From NCBI GenBank assembly GCA_963932145.1, contig CAWVQA010000053.1, positions 124,001 through 188,000 of the forward strand: a DNA stretch of 64,000 nt, read 5' to 3'. This DNA is from Acanthosepion lycidas (lineage: Eukaryota; Mollusca; Cephalopoda; Sepiida; Sepiidae). A model generated the notes under the pieces. The model ran no database searches. It saw only the letters and a list, made by a program, of their open reading frames with translations, and had not been told where the DNA came from. Below are positions 50,442 through 62,874 of the stretch, piece by piece; position 1 is the stretch's first letter; each line of letters begins with the position of its first letter. Both the position numbers and the translations under genes were made by a program.

Positions 50442-52045
50442 TTGCCTTCAAATTCATACCGTGATCGTAGCATGCATGGACTTGACTCATATGACTGGGA
50501 TTTCCATGAAAAAGATTGTGGGCAGAAAATGGGTGATCACTGTACATTTCTATTCTGTTTCCTATTTATATTTATGTTTTACCTCCTTAATTTAGCATTA
50601 TGGACAGGGAAAGACCTAATCTAAGATCTGCACAAAAATATTTTGCCTTCTATACATACCGTGATCGTAGAATGCATGGACTCGACTCATATGACTGGGA
50701 TTTCCATGAAAAAGGTTGTGGGCCGAAAATGGGTGATCACTGTACATTTCTCTTCTGTTTCCTATTTATATTTATATTTTACCTCCTCAATTTAGCATTA
50801 TGGAGAGGGAAAGACATAATCTAAAATCTGCAAAAAAATATTTTGCCTTCAAATTCATACCGTGATCGTAGCATGCATGGAGTCGACTCATATGACTGGG
50901 ATTTCCATGAAAAAGATTGTGGGCTAAAATTGGTGATCACTGTACATTTCTCTTCTGTTTCCTATTTATATTTTTATTTTACCTCCTCAATTTAGCATTA
51001 TGGACAGGGAAAGACCTAATCTAATAATTGCAAAAAAATATTTTGCCTTCAAATTCAAACCGTGATCGTAGCATGCATGGACTCGACTCATATGACTGGG
51101 ATTTCCATGAAAAAGATTATGGGCCGAATATAGGTGATCACTGTACATATCTCTTCTTTTTCCTATTTATATTTATATTTTACCTCCTCAATTTAGCATT
51201 ATGGAAAGGGAAAGACCAAATATAAGATCTGCACAAAAATATTTTGCCTTCAAATTCATACCGTGATCGTAGCATGCATGGACTCGACTCATATGACTGG
51301 GATTTCCATGAAAAAGATTGTGGGCCAAAAATGGGTGATCACTGTACATTTCTCTTCTGTTTCCTATGTATATTTCTATTTTACTTCCTCAATTTAGCAT
51401 TATGGACAGGGAAAGAACTAATCTAAGCTCTGCACAAAAATATTTTGCCTTCAATTTCATACCGTGATCGTAGCATGCATGGACTTGACTCATATGACTG
51501 GGATTTCCATGAAAAAGATTGTGGGCAGAAAATGGGTGATCACTGTACATTTCTCTTCTGTTTCCTATTTATATTTATATTTTACCTCCTTAATTTAGCA
51601 TTATAGACAGGGAAAAACCTAATCTAAGATCTGCACAAAAATATTTTGCCTTCTATACATACCGTGATCGTAGAATGCATGGACTCGACTCATATGACTG
51701 GGATTTCCATGAAAAAGATTGTGGGCTAAAATGGGTGATCACTGTACATTTCTCTTCTGTTTCCTATTTATATTTTTATTTTACCTCCTCAATTTAGCAT
51801 TATGGACAGGGAAAGACCAAATATAAGATCTGCACAAAAATATTTTGCCTTCAAATTCATACCGTGAGCGTAGCATACATGGACTCGACTCATATGACTG
51901 GGATTTCCATGAAAAAGATTGTGGGCCAAAAATGGGTGATCACTGTACATTTCTCTTCTGTTTCCTATGTATATTTCTATTTTACTTCCTCAATTTAGCA
52001 TTATGGACAGGGAAAGACCTAATCTAAGATCTGCACAAAAATATT
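50442..52045. repeat. 5-monomer and 3-monomer partial HOR
   Basis: The units 50442 and 50643 (GACTTGACTC, then the rare TTCTATACATACC start, one base short) recur at 51445 and 51646, an offset of 1003 bp. 51244 (CTATGTATATTTC) recurs at 51845 after 601 bp. The 51646 unit combines the TTCTATACATACC start of 50643 with the GGGCTAAAATGGG middle of the 50843 type, so it is a likely hybrid. The tail ACCAAATATAAGATC is shared by 49436, 51043 and 51646. Confidence 0.82.
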
Positions 52046-53049
52046 TTGCCTTCAAATTCATACCGTGATCGTAGCATGCATGTACTCGACTCATATGACT
52101 GGGATTTCCATGAAAAGGATTGTGGGCCGAAAATGGTGATCACATTACATTTCTCTTCTGTTTCCTATTTATATTTATATTTTACTTCCTCAATTTAGCA
52201 TTTTGGACCGGGAAAGATGTAATCTAAAATCTGCACAAAAATATTTTGCCCTCAAATTCATACCGTGATCATAGCATGCATGGACTCGATTGATATGCCT
52301 GGGATTTCCATGAAAAAGATTGTGGGCCGAAAATGGGTGATCACTGTACATTACTCTTCTGTTTCCTATTTATATTTATATTTTACCTCCTCAATTTAGC
52401 ATTTTGTACCGGGAAAGACGTAATCTAAAATCTGCACAAAAATATTTTGCCTTCAAATTCATACCGAGATCGTAGCATGCATGGAATCAACTCATATGAC
52501 TGGCATTTCCATGAAAAAGATAGTGGGCCGAAAATGGGTGATCACTATACATTTCTCTTCTGTTTCCTATTTATATTTATATTTTACCAACTCAATTTAG
52601 CATTATGGACAGGGAAAGACCTAATCTAAGATCTGCATAAAAATATTTTCCCTTCAAATTCATACCGTGATCGTAGCATGCATGGTCTCGACTCATATGA
52701 CTGGGATTTCCATGAAAAAGATTGTGGGCCGAAAATGGGTGGTCACTGTAAGTTTCTCTTCTGTTTCCTATTTATATTCCTATTTTACTTCCTTCATTTA
52801 GCATTATGGACAGGGAAAGACCTAATCTAAGCTCTGCACAAAAATATTTTGCCTTCAAATTTGTACCGTGATCGTAGCATGAATGGACTCGACTCATATG
52901 ACTGGGATTTGCATGAAAAAGATTGTGGGTCGAAAATGGGTGATCACTGTACATTTCTCTTCTGTTTCCTATTTATATTTCTATTTTACCTCCTCAATTT
53001 AGCATTATGGACAGGGAAAGACCTAATCTAAGCTCTGCAGAATAATATT
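52046..53049. repeat. TTTTGGACCGGG pair and neighbours
   Basis: The units 52046 and 52246 share the ACCGGGAAAGA-GTAATC tail; then come 52447, 52648 and 52849. One base is lost at AAAATGGTGATCAC (52135). The 52849 unit starts AAATTTGTACCG. No genes or other elements are present. Confidence 0.83.
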
Positions 53050-54846
53050 TTGCCTTCAAATTCATACCGTGATCGTAGCATGCATGGACTCGACTCATAT
53101 GACTGGGATTTCCATGAAAAAATTGTGGGCCGAAAATGGGTGATCACTGTACATTTTTCTTCTGTTTCCTATTTATATTTATATTTTACTTCCTTCATTT
53201 AGCATTATGGACAGGGAAAGACCTAATCTAAGCTCTGCAAAAAAATATTTTGCCTTCAAATTCATACCGTGATCATAGCATGCATGGACTCGACTCATAT
53301 GACTGGGATTTCCATGAAAAAGTTTGTGGGCCAAAAATGGGTGATCACTGTACATTTCTCTTCTGTTTCCTATTTATATTTATATTTTACCTCCTCAATT
53401 TAGCATCATGGACAGGGAAAGACCTAATCTAAGATCTGCACAAAAATATTTTGCCTTCAAATTCATACCGTGATCGTAGCATGCATGAACTCATATGACT
53501 GGGATTTCCATGAAAAAGATTGTGGGCACAAAATGGGTGATCACTGTACATTTCTCTTCTGTTTCTTATTTATATTTATATTTTACCTCCTCAATTTAGC
53601 ATTATCGCCAGTGAAAGACCTAATCTAAGCTCTGCACAAAAATATTTTGCCTTCAAATTCATACCGTGATCGTAGCATGCATGGACTCGACTCATATGAC
53701 TGGGATTTCCATGAAAAAGATTGTGGGCCGAAAATGGGTGATCACTGTACATTTCTCTTCTGTTTCCTATTTATATTTCTATTGTACCTCGTCAATTTAG
53801 TATATAGACAGGGAAAGACCTAATCTAAGATCTGCACAAAAATATTTTGCCCTCAAATTCATACCGTGATCATAGCATGCATGGACTCGACTCATATGCC
53901 TGGGATTTCCATGAAAAACTTTGTGGACCGAAAATGGGTGATCACTGTACATTTCTCTTCTATTTCCTATTTATATTTATATTTTACCTCCTCAATTTAG
54001 CATTATGGACAGGGAAAGACCTAATCTAAGATCTGCACAAAAATATTTTGCCTTCAAATTCATACCGTGATCGTAGCATGCATGTACTCAACTCATATGG
54101 CTGGGATTTACATGAAAAAGATTTTGTGCCGAAAATGGGTGATCACTGTACATTTCTCTTCTGTTTCCTATTCATCTTTTCATTTCACCTACTAAATTTA
54201 GCATTATGGACTGGGAAAGAACTAATCTAAAATCTGCACAAAAATATTTTGCCTTCAAATTCATACCGTGATCGTAGCATGCATGAACTCATATGACTAG
54301 GATTTCCATGAAAAAGATTGTGGGCACAAAATGGGTGATCACTGTACATTTCTATTCTGTTTCCTATTTATATTTATATTTTACCTCCTCAATTTAGCAT
54401 TATGGACAGGGAAAGACCTAATCTAAGCTCTGCAGAATAATATTTTGCCTTCAAATTCATACCGTGCTTGTAGCATGCATGGACTCGACTCATATGACTG
54501 GGATTTCCATGAAAAAGATTGTGGGCCGAAAATGGGTGATCACTGTACATTTTTCTTCTGTTTCCTATTTATATTTATATTTTACTTCCTTCATTTAGCA
54601 TTATGGACAGGGAAAGACCTAATCTAAGCTCTGCAAAAAAATATTATGCCTTCAAATTCATACCGTGATCGTAGCATGCATGGACTCGACTCATATGACT
54701 GGGATTTCCATGAAAAAGATTGTGGGTCAAAAATGGGTGATCACTGTACATTTCTCTTCTGTTTCCTATTTATATTTATATTTTACCTCCTAAATTTAGC
54801 ATTATGGATAGGGAAAGAACTAATCTAAAACCTGCACAGAAATATT
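53050..54846. repeat. 7-monomer unit of 1395 bp with GACTC-deletion tags
   Basis: 53050 and 54445 both follow the rare tail GCTCTGCAGAATAATATT, with an offset of 1395 bp. Inside, 53451 and 54249 both carry the one-copy GACTC loss (GCATGAACTCATATG at 53482-53496 and 54280-54294) and GGGCACAAAATGG, 798 bp apart. 53250 and 54646 are further partners. A two-base contraction and substitution occurs at TTTAGTATATAGACAG (53795-53810). Confidence 0.83.
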
Positions 54847-56854
54847 TTGCCGTCAAATTCATAACGTGATTGTAGCATGCATGGACTCGACTCATATGAC
54901 TGGGATTTCCATGAAAAAGATTGTGGGCCGAAAATGGGTGATCACTGTACATTTCTCTTCTGTTTCCTATTTATATTTCTATTGTACCTCCTCAATTTAG
55001 CATTATGGACAGGGAAAGACCTAATCTAAGATCTGCACAAAAATATTTTGCCTTCAAATTCATACCGTGATCGTAGCATGCATGGACTCGACTCATATGA
55101 CTGGGATTTCCATGAAAAAGATTGTGGGCCGAAAATGCGTGATCACTGTATATTTCTTTTTTGTTTCCTATTTATATTTCTATTTTACCTCCTCAATTTA
55201 GCATTATGGACAAGGAAAACATAATCTAAGATCTGCACAAAAATATTTTGCCTTCAAATTCATACCGTGATCGTAGCATGCATGGACTCGACTCATAATA
55301 CTGGGATTTGCATGAAAAAGATTGGGGGTAGAAAATGGGTGATCACTGTACATTTCTCTTCTGTTTCCTATTTATATTTCTATTTTACCTCCTCAATTTA
55401 GCATCATGGACAGGGAAAGACCTAATCTAAGATCTGCACAAAAATATTTTGCCTTCAAATTCATACCGTGATCGTAGCATGCATGGACTCGACTCTTACG
55501 ACTGGGATTTCCATGAAAAAGATTGTGGGCCTAAAATGGGTGATCACTGTACATTTCTCTTCTGTTTCCTATTTATATTTCTATTTTACCTCCTCAATTT
55601 AGCATCATGGACAGGGAAAGACCTAATCTAAGATCTGCACAAAAATATTTTGCCTTCAAATTCATACAGTGATCGTAGCATGCATGGACTCGACTCATAT
55701 GACAGGGATTTCCATGATAAACTTTGTGTGCCGAAAACGGGTGATCACTGTACATTTCTCTTCTGTTTCCTATTTATATTTCTATTTTACCTCCTCAATT
55801 TAGCATTAAGGACAGGGAAAGACCTAATCTAAGATCTGCACAAAAATATTTTGCCTTCAAATTCATACTGTGATCGTAGCATGCATGTACTCGACTCATA
55901 TGACTGGGATTTCCATGAAAAAGATTGTGGGCCGAAAATGGGACATCACTGTACATTTCTCTTCTGTTTCCTATTTATATTTATATTTTACCTCCTCAAT
56001 TTAGCATTATGGACAGGGAAAGACCTAATCTAAGTTCTGCACAAAAATATTTTGCCCTCAAATTCATACCGTGATCGTAGCATGCATGGACTTGACTCAT
56101 ATGCCTGGGATTTCCATGAATAACTTTGTGGGCCGAAAAAGGGTGATCACTGTACATTTCTCTTCTCTTTCCAATTTATATTTCTATTTTACGTCCTCAA
56201 TTTAGCATTATGGACAGGGAAAGACCTAATCTAAGATCTGCAAAAAAATATTTTCCCTTCAAATTCATACCGTGATCGTAGCATGCATGGACTCGACTCA
56301 TATAACTGGGATTTCCATGAAAAAGATCTTGGGCCGAAAATGGGTGATCACTGTACATTTCTCTTCTGTTTATATTTATATTTCTATTTTACCTCCTCAA
56401 ATTAGCATTATGGACAGGGAAAGACCTAATCTAAAATCTGCACAAAAATATTTTGCCTTCAAATTCATACCGTGATCGTAGCATGCATGGACTCGACTCA
56501 TATGACTGGGATTTTCATGAAAAAGATTGTGGGCCGAAAATGGGTGATAACTGTACATTTCTCTTCTGTTTCCTATTTATATTTCTATTTTACCTCCTCA
56601 ATTTAGCATTATGGCCAGGGAAAATCCTAATGTAAGCTCTGTACAAAAATATTTTGCCTTCAAATTCATACCGTGATTGTAGCATGCATGGACTCGACCC
56701 ATATGACTGGGATTTCCATGAAAAAGATTGTGGGCCGAAAATGGGTGATCACTGTATATTTCTCTTCTGTTTCCTATTTATATTTCTACTTTACCTCCTC
56801 ACTTTAGCATTATGGACAGGGAAAGACCTAATCTAAAATCTGCACCAAAATATT
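54847..56854. repeat. Diverged monomers with an adjacent GCATCATGG pair
   Basis: Ten units from 54847 to 56654. 55248 and 55449 are adjacent relatives sharing GCATCATGGACAGGG. 55650 and 56052 share an AACTTTGTG middle. Single-base losses lie at CAAGGAAAACATAATC (55211-55226) and in the shortened TCTGTTTATATTTATATTTC tract (56366-56385). Confidence 0.82.
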
Positions 56855-57853
56855 TTGCCTTCAAATTCATACCGTGATCGTAGCATGCATGGACTCGACT
56901 CATATGACTGGGATTTACATTAAAAACATCGTGGGCCGAAAATGGGTGATCACTGTACATTTCTCTTCTGTTTCCTATTTATATTTTACCTCCACAATTT
57001 AGCATTATGGACAGGGAAAGACCTAATCTAATATCTGCACAAAAATATTTTGCCTTCAAATTCATACGGTGATCATAGCATACATGGAATCGACTCATAT
57101 GACTGGGATTTGCATGAAAAAGATTGTGGGCCGAAAATGGATGATCACTGTACATTTCTCTTCTGTTATCTATTTATATTTCTATTTTACCTCCTCAATT
57201 TAGCATTATGGACAGGGAAAGACACAATCAAAGATCTGCACAAAAATATTTTGCCTTCAAATTCATACCGTGATCGTAGCATGCATGGACTCGACTCATA
57301 TGACTGGGATTTACATTAAAAACATCGTGGGCCGAAAATGGGTGATCACTGTACATTTCTCTTCTGTTTCCTATTTATATTTATATTTTACCTCCACAAT
57401 TTAGCATTATGGACAGGGAAAGACCTAATCTAATATCTGCACAAAAATATTTTGCCTTCAAATTCATACGGTGATCATAGCATACATGGAATCGACTCAT
57501 GTGACTGGGATTTGCATGAAAAAGATTGTGGGCCGAAAATGGATGATCACTGTACATTTCTCTTCTGTTATCTATTTATATTTATATTTTACCTCCTCAA
57601 TTTAGCATTATGGACAGGGAAAGACACAATCAAAGATCTGCACAAAAATATTTTGCCTTCAAATTCATACCGTGATCGTAGCATGCATGGACTCGACTCA
57701 TATGACTGGGATTTACATTAAAAACATCGTGGGCCGAAAATGGGTGATCACTGTACATTTCTCTTCTGTTTCCTATTTATATTTATATTTTACCTCCACA
57801 ATTTAGCATTATGGACAGGGAAAGACCTAATCTAAGATCTGCACAAAAATATT
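56855..57853. repeat. Dimer HOR B-A-B-A-B (402-bp unit)
   Basis: B units (56855, 57251, 57653) carry GGGATTTACATTAAAAACATCGTGGG and CTCCACAATTT. A units (57050, 57452) carry CATACGGTGATCATAGCATACATGG, TTTGCATG, GGATGATCAC and TTCTGTTATC. The alternation is perfect. The first B has lost 6 bp from the ATTTATATTTATATTTTA tract near 56985. Each A ends GACACAATCAAAGATC, so TAA is replaced by AAA and the open frame runs into the following B until the TAA in CATTAAAAAC. Confidence 0.92.
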
Positions 57854-60800
57854 TTGCATTCAAATTCATACCGTGATCGTTGCATGCATTGACACGACTC
57901 ATATGACTGGGATTTCCATGAAAAAGATTGTGGGCCGAAAATGGGTGATCACTGTACATTTCTCTTCTGTTTCTTATTTATATTTATATTTTAACTCCTC
58001 AATTTACCATTATGGACAGGGAAAGACCCAATCTAAGATCTGCACAAAAATATTTTGCCTTCAAATTCATACAGTGATCTTAGCATATATGGACTCGACT
58101 CATATGACTGGGATTTCCATGAAAAAGATTGTGGGCCGAAAATGGGTGTTCACTGTACATTTCTCTTCTGTTTCCTATTTATATTTATATTTTACTTCCT
58201 CAATTTAGCATTATGGACAGGGAAAAACCTAATCTAAGATCTGCACAAAAATATTTTGCCTTCAAATTCATACCGTGATCGTAGCATGCATGGACTCGAC
58301 TCATATGACTGGGATTTCCATGAAAAAGATTGTGGGCAGAAAATGGGTGATCACTGTACATTTTTCTTCTGTTTCCTATTTATATTTATATTTTATTTCC
58401 TCAATTTAGCATTATGGACAGGGAAAGACCTAATCTAAAATATGCACAAAAGTATTTTGCCTTCAAATTCATATCGTGATCGTAGCATGCATGGACTCGA
58501 CTCATATGGCTGGGATTTCCATGAAAAACATTGTGGGCCGAAAATGGGTGATCACTGTACATTTCTCTTCTGTTTCCTATTTATATTTATATTTTACCTC
58601 CACAATTTAGCATTATGAACAGGGAAAGACCTAATCTAAGCTCAGCACAAAAATATTTTGCCTTCAAATTCATACCGTGATCGTAGCATGCATGGACTAG
58701 ACTCATATGACTGGGATTTCCATGAAAATGATTGTGGGCCGAAAATGGGTGATCACTGTACATTTCTCTTCTGTTTCCTATTTATATTTCTATTTTACCA
58801 ACTCAATTTAGCATTATGGACAGGGAAAGACATAATCTAAGATCTGCACAAAAACATTTTGCCTTCAAATTCATACTGTGATCGTAGCATGCATGGACTC
58901 GACTCATATGACTGGGAATTCCATGAAAATGATTGTGGGCCGAAAATGGGTGTTCACTGTACATTTCTCTTCTGTTTCCTATTTATATTTCTATTTTACT
59001 TCCTCAATTTAGCGTTATGAACAGGGAAAGACCTAATCTAAGATCTGCACAAAAATATTTTGCCTTCAAATTCATACCGTGATCGTAGCATGCATGGACT
59101 CGACTCATATGACTGGGATTTCCATGAAAAAAAATGTGGGCAGAAAATGGGTGATCACTGTACATTTCTCTTCTATTTCCTATTTATATTTCTATTTTAC
59201 CTCCTCAATTTAGCATTATGGACAGGGAAAGACCTAATCTAAGCTCAGCACAAAAATATTTTGCCTTCAAATTCATACCGTGATCGTAGCATGCATGGAC
59301 TTGACTCATATGACTGGGATTTCCATGAAAAAGATTGTGGGCCGAAAATGGGTGATCACTGTACATTTCTCTTCTGTTTCCTATTTATATTTATATTTTA
59401 CCTCCACAATTTAGCATTATGGACAGGGAAAGACCTAATCTAAGATCTGCACAAAAATATTTTGCCTTCAAATTCATACCGTGATCGTAGCATGCATGGA
59501 CTCGACTCATATGACTGGGATTTCCATGAAAATGATTGTGGGCCGAAAATGGGTGATCACTGTACATTTCTCTTCTGTTTCCTATTTATATTTATATTTT
59601 ACCTCCTCAATTTAGCATTATGGACAGGGAAAGACCTAATCTAAAATCTGCACAAAAATATTTTGCCTTCAAATTCATACCGTGATCAAAGCATGCATGG
59701 ACTCGACTCATATGACTGGGATTTCCATGAAAAAGATTGTGGGCAGAAAATAGGTGATCACTGTACATTTCTCTTCTGTTTCCTATTTATATTTGTATAT
59801 TACCTCCACAATTTAGCATTATGGACTGGGAAAGACCTAATCTAAGCTCAGCACAAAAATATTTTGCCTTCAAATTCATATCATGATCGTAGCATGCATG
59901 GACTCGACTTATATGACTGGGATTTCCATGAAAAAGATTGTGGGCACAAAATGGGTGATCACTGTTCATTTCTCTTCTGTTTCCTATTACTATTTCTAAT
60001 TTATCTCCTCAATTTAGCATTATGGACAGTGAAAGACCTAATCTAAGCTCAGCACAAAAATATTTTGCCTTCAAATTCATATCGTGATCGTAGCATGCAT
60101 GCACTCAACTCATATGGCTGGGATTTCCATGAAAAACATTGAGGGCCGAAAATGGGTGATCACTGTACATTTCTCTTCTGTTTCCTATTTATATTTATAT
60201 TTTACCTCCTCAATTTAGCATTATGGACACGGAAAGACCTAATCTAATATCTGCACAAAAATATTTTGCCTTCAAATTCATACCGTGATCGTAGCATGCA
60301 TGGACTCGACTCATATGACTGGGATTTCCATGAAAAAGATTGTGGGCCGAAAATGGGTGTTCACTGTACATTTCTCTTCTGTTTCCTATTTATATTTCTA
60401 TTTTACTTCCGCAACTTAGCGTTATGGACAGGGAAAGACCTAATCTAAGATAGGCACAAAAATATTTTGCCTTCAAATTCATACTGTGATCGTAGCATGC
60501 ATGTACTCGACTCATATGACTGGGATTTCCATTAAAAAAATTGTGGGCAGAAAATGGGTGATCACTGTACATTTTTCTTCTGTTTCCTATTTATATGTAT
60601 ATTTTATTTCCTCAATTTAGCATTATGGACAGGGAAAGACCTAATCTAAAATCTGCACAAAAATATTTTGCCTTCAAATTCATACCGTGATCGTAGCATG
60701 CATGGACTCGACTCATATGACTGGGATTTCCATGAAAAATATTGTGAGCTGAAAATGTGTGATCACTGTACATTTCTCTTCTATTTCATATTTATATTTC

Positions 60801-60868
60801 TATTTTACCTCCTCAATTTAGCATTATGGACAGGGAAAGACCTAATCTAAGCTCAGCACAAAAATATT
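57854..60868. repeat. Fifteen monomers in perfect 201-bp register
   Basis: From 57050 to 60868 no monomer changes length. Weak HOR signals exist: 58457 and 60065 (ATATCGTGATCG, CATATGGCTGGG, GAAAAACATTG) are 1608 bp apart. 58859 and 60266 share GGGTGTTCACTG and TTAGCGTTATG at 1407 bp. Five units share the tail GCTCAGCAC. Identity between partners is moderate, so this looks like an older HOR. Confidence 0.83.
59462..59662. repeat. Reference monomer (near-consensus, 201 bp)
   Basis: This copy differs from my eye-derived consensus at one base (monomer position 72, T for A), so it serves as a coordinate reference. Landmarks in monomer numbering: TTGCCTTC at 1-8; GATCGTAGC at 22-30 followed by GCATGC/ATGCAT overlapping palindromes; the 5-bp tandem GACTCGACTC at 38-47; CATATG at 47-52; GAAAAAG at 67-73; GGGCCG at 79-84; the 8-bp dyad GTGATCAC at 92-99; a T-rich, pyrimidine-biased tract at about 105-147; TGGACAGGG at 160-168; TAA at 181-183; and the 10-bp dyad AAAATATTTT spanning the junction (194 to position 2 of the next copy). 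Common variable sites are 83 (C/A/G), 133 (A/C), 184 (A/G), 185 (A/C) and 192 (C/A). There are four CpGs per unit. Confidence 0.95.
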
Positions 60869-62072
60869 TTGCCTTCAAATTCATACCGTGATCGTAGCAC
60901 GCATGGACTCGACTCATATGACTAGGATTTCCATGAAAAAGTTGTGGGCCGAAAATGGGTGATCACTGTACATTTCTCTTCTGTTTCCTATTTATATTTC
61001 TATTTTACCTCCTCAATTTAACATTATGAATAGGGATAGACCTAATCTAAGATCTGCACAAAAATATTTTGCCTTCAAATTCATACCGTGATCGTAGCAT
61101 GCATGGACTCGACTCATATGACTGGGATTTCCATGAAGAAGATTGTGGGCCGAAAATGGGTGATCACCGTACATTTCTCTTCTGTTTCCTATTTATATTT
61201 GTATTTTACCTCGTCAATTTAGCATTATGGACAGGGATAAGATCTAATCTAAGATCTGCACAAAAATATTTTGCCTTCAATTTCATACCGTGATCGTAGC
61301 ATGCATGGACTCGACTCCTGACTGGGAATTCCATGAAAAAGATTGTGGGCGAAAAATGGGTGATCACTGTGCATTTCTCTTCTGTTTACTATTTATATTT
61401 ATATTTTACCTCCTGAATTTAGCATTATGGACAGGGATAGACCTAATCTAAGATCTGCCCAAAAATATTTTGCCTTCAAATTCATACCGTGAACGTAGCA
61501 TGCATGGACTCGACTCATATGACTGGGATTTCCATGAAAAATATTGTGGGCGGAAAATGGGTGATCACTGTACATTTCTCTTCTGTTTTCTATTTATATT
61601 TATATTTTACCTCCTCAATTTAGCTTTATGGACAGGGAATGAACTAATCGAAGATCTGCACAAAAATATTTTGCCTTCAAATTCATACCGTGATCGTAGC
61701 ATGTATGGACTCGATTCATATGACTGGGATTTCCATGAAAAAGATTTTGGGCCGAAAATGGGTGATCACTGTACATTTCTCTTCTGTTTCCTATATATAT
61801 TTCAAATTTACCTCCTCAATTTAGCATTATGGACAGGGAAAGACCAAATCTAAGATCTGCAAAAAAATATTTTGCCTTCCAATTTATACCGTGATCGTAG
61901 CATGCATGGACTGGACTCATATGACTGGGATTTCCATGAAAAAGATTGTGGGCCGAAAATGGGTGATCACTGAACATTTCTCTTCGGTTTCCTATTTATA
62001 TTTATATTTTACCTCCTCAATTTAGCATTATGGACAGGGAAAGACCTAATCTAAGATCTGCACAAAAATATT
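60869..62072. repeat. Monomers with GGGATAGAC tails and small indels
   Basis: 60869 loses one base (GAAAAAGTTGTGG), 61069 gains one (GGGATAAGATC near 61236) and 61271 loses two (CGACTCCTGACTGGG). 61470 has GAA in place of TAA, giving a 127-codon frame over 61470-61853. 61671 and 61872 are individual variants. Confidence 0.83.
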
Positions 62073-62874
62073 TTGCCTTCAAATTCATACCGTGATCGTA
62101 GCATGCATGGACTCGAATCATGTGACTGGGATTTCGATGAAAAACATTGTGGGCGAAAAATGGGTGATCACTGTACATTTCTCAAGTGTTTTCTATTTAT
62201 ATTTCTATTTTACTTCCTTCATTTAGCATTATGGACAGGGAAAGACCTAATCTAAGTTCTGCAAAAATTATTTTGCCTTCAAATTCATACCGTGATTGTA
62301 GCAAGTATGGACTAGACTCATATGACTGGGATTTCCATGAAAAAGATTGTGGGCAGAAAATGGGTGATCACTGTACATTTCTCTTCTGTTTCCTCTTTAT
62401 ATTTCTATTTTACCTCCTCAATTTAGCATTATGGACAGGGAAAGACCTAATCTAAGATCTGCAAAAAAATATTTTGCCTTCAAATTCATACCGTGATCGT
62501 AGCATGTATGGACTCGACTCATATGACTGGGATTTCCATGAAAAAGATTGTGGGCAGAAAATGGTTGATCACTGTACATTTCTCAAGTGTTTTCTATTTA
62601 TATTTCTATTTTACTTCCTTCATTTAGCATTATGGACAGGGAAAGACCTAATCTAAGTTCTGCAAAAATTATTTTGCCTTCAAATTCATACCGTGATTGT
62701 AGCAAGTATGGACTCGACTCATATGACTGGGATTTCCATGAAAAAGATTGTGGGCCGAAAATGGTTGATCACTGTACATTTCTCTTCTGTTTCCTATTTA
62801 TATTTCTATTTTACCTCCTCAATTTAGCATTATGGACAGGGAAAGACCTAATCTAAGATCTGCACAAAAATATT
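62073..62874. repeat. Dimer duplication (401-bp unit)
   Basis: Units 62073-62473 and 62474-62874. From about 62168 to 62470 the sequence matches 62569 to 62870, with the rare CTCAAGTGTTTTC, CTTCATTTAG, the one-base-short tail GTTCTGCAAAAATTATTTT and GTGATTGTAGCAAGTATGG. The first half of each leading monomer differs (GAATCATGTGAC against GACTCATATGAC), so the left breakpoint lies inside the monomer. Confidence 0.88.

Noticed and set aside
59462-59662. CENP-B box
   Set aside because: The consensus lacks TTCG followed by the CGGG core at the required spacing.
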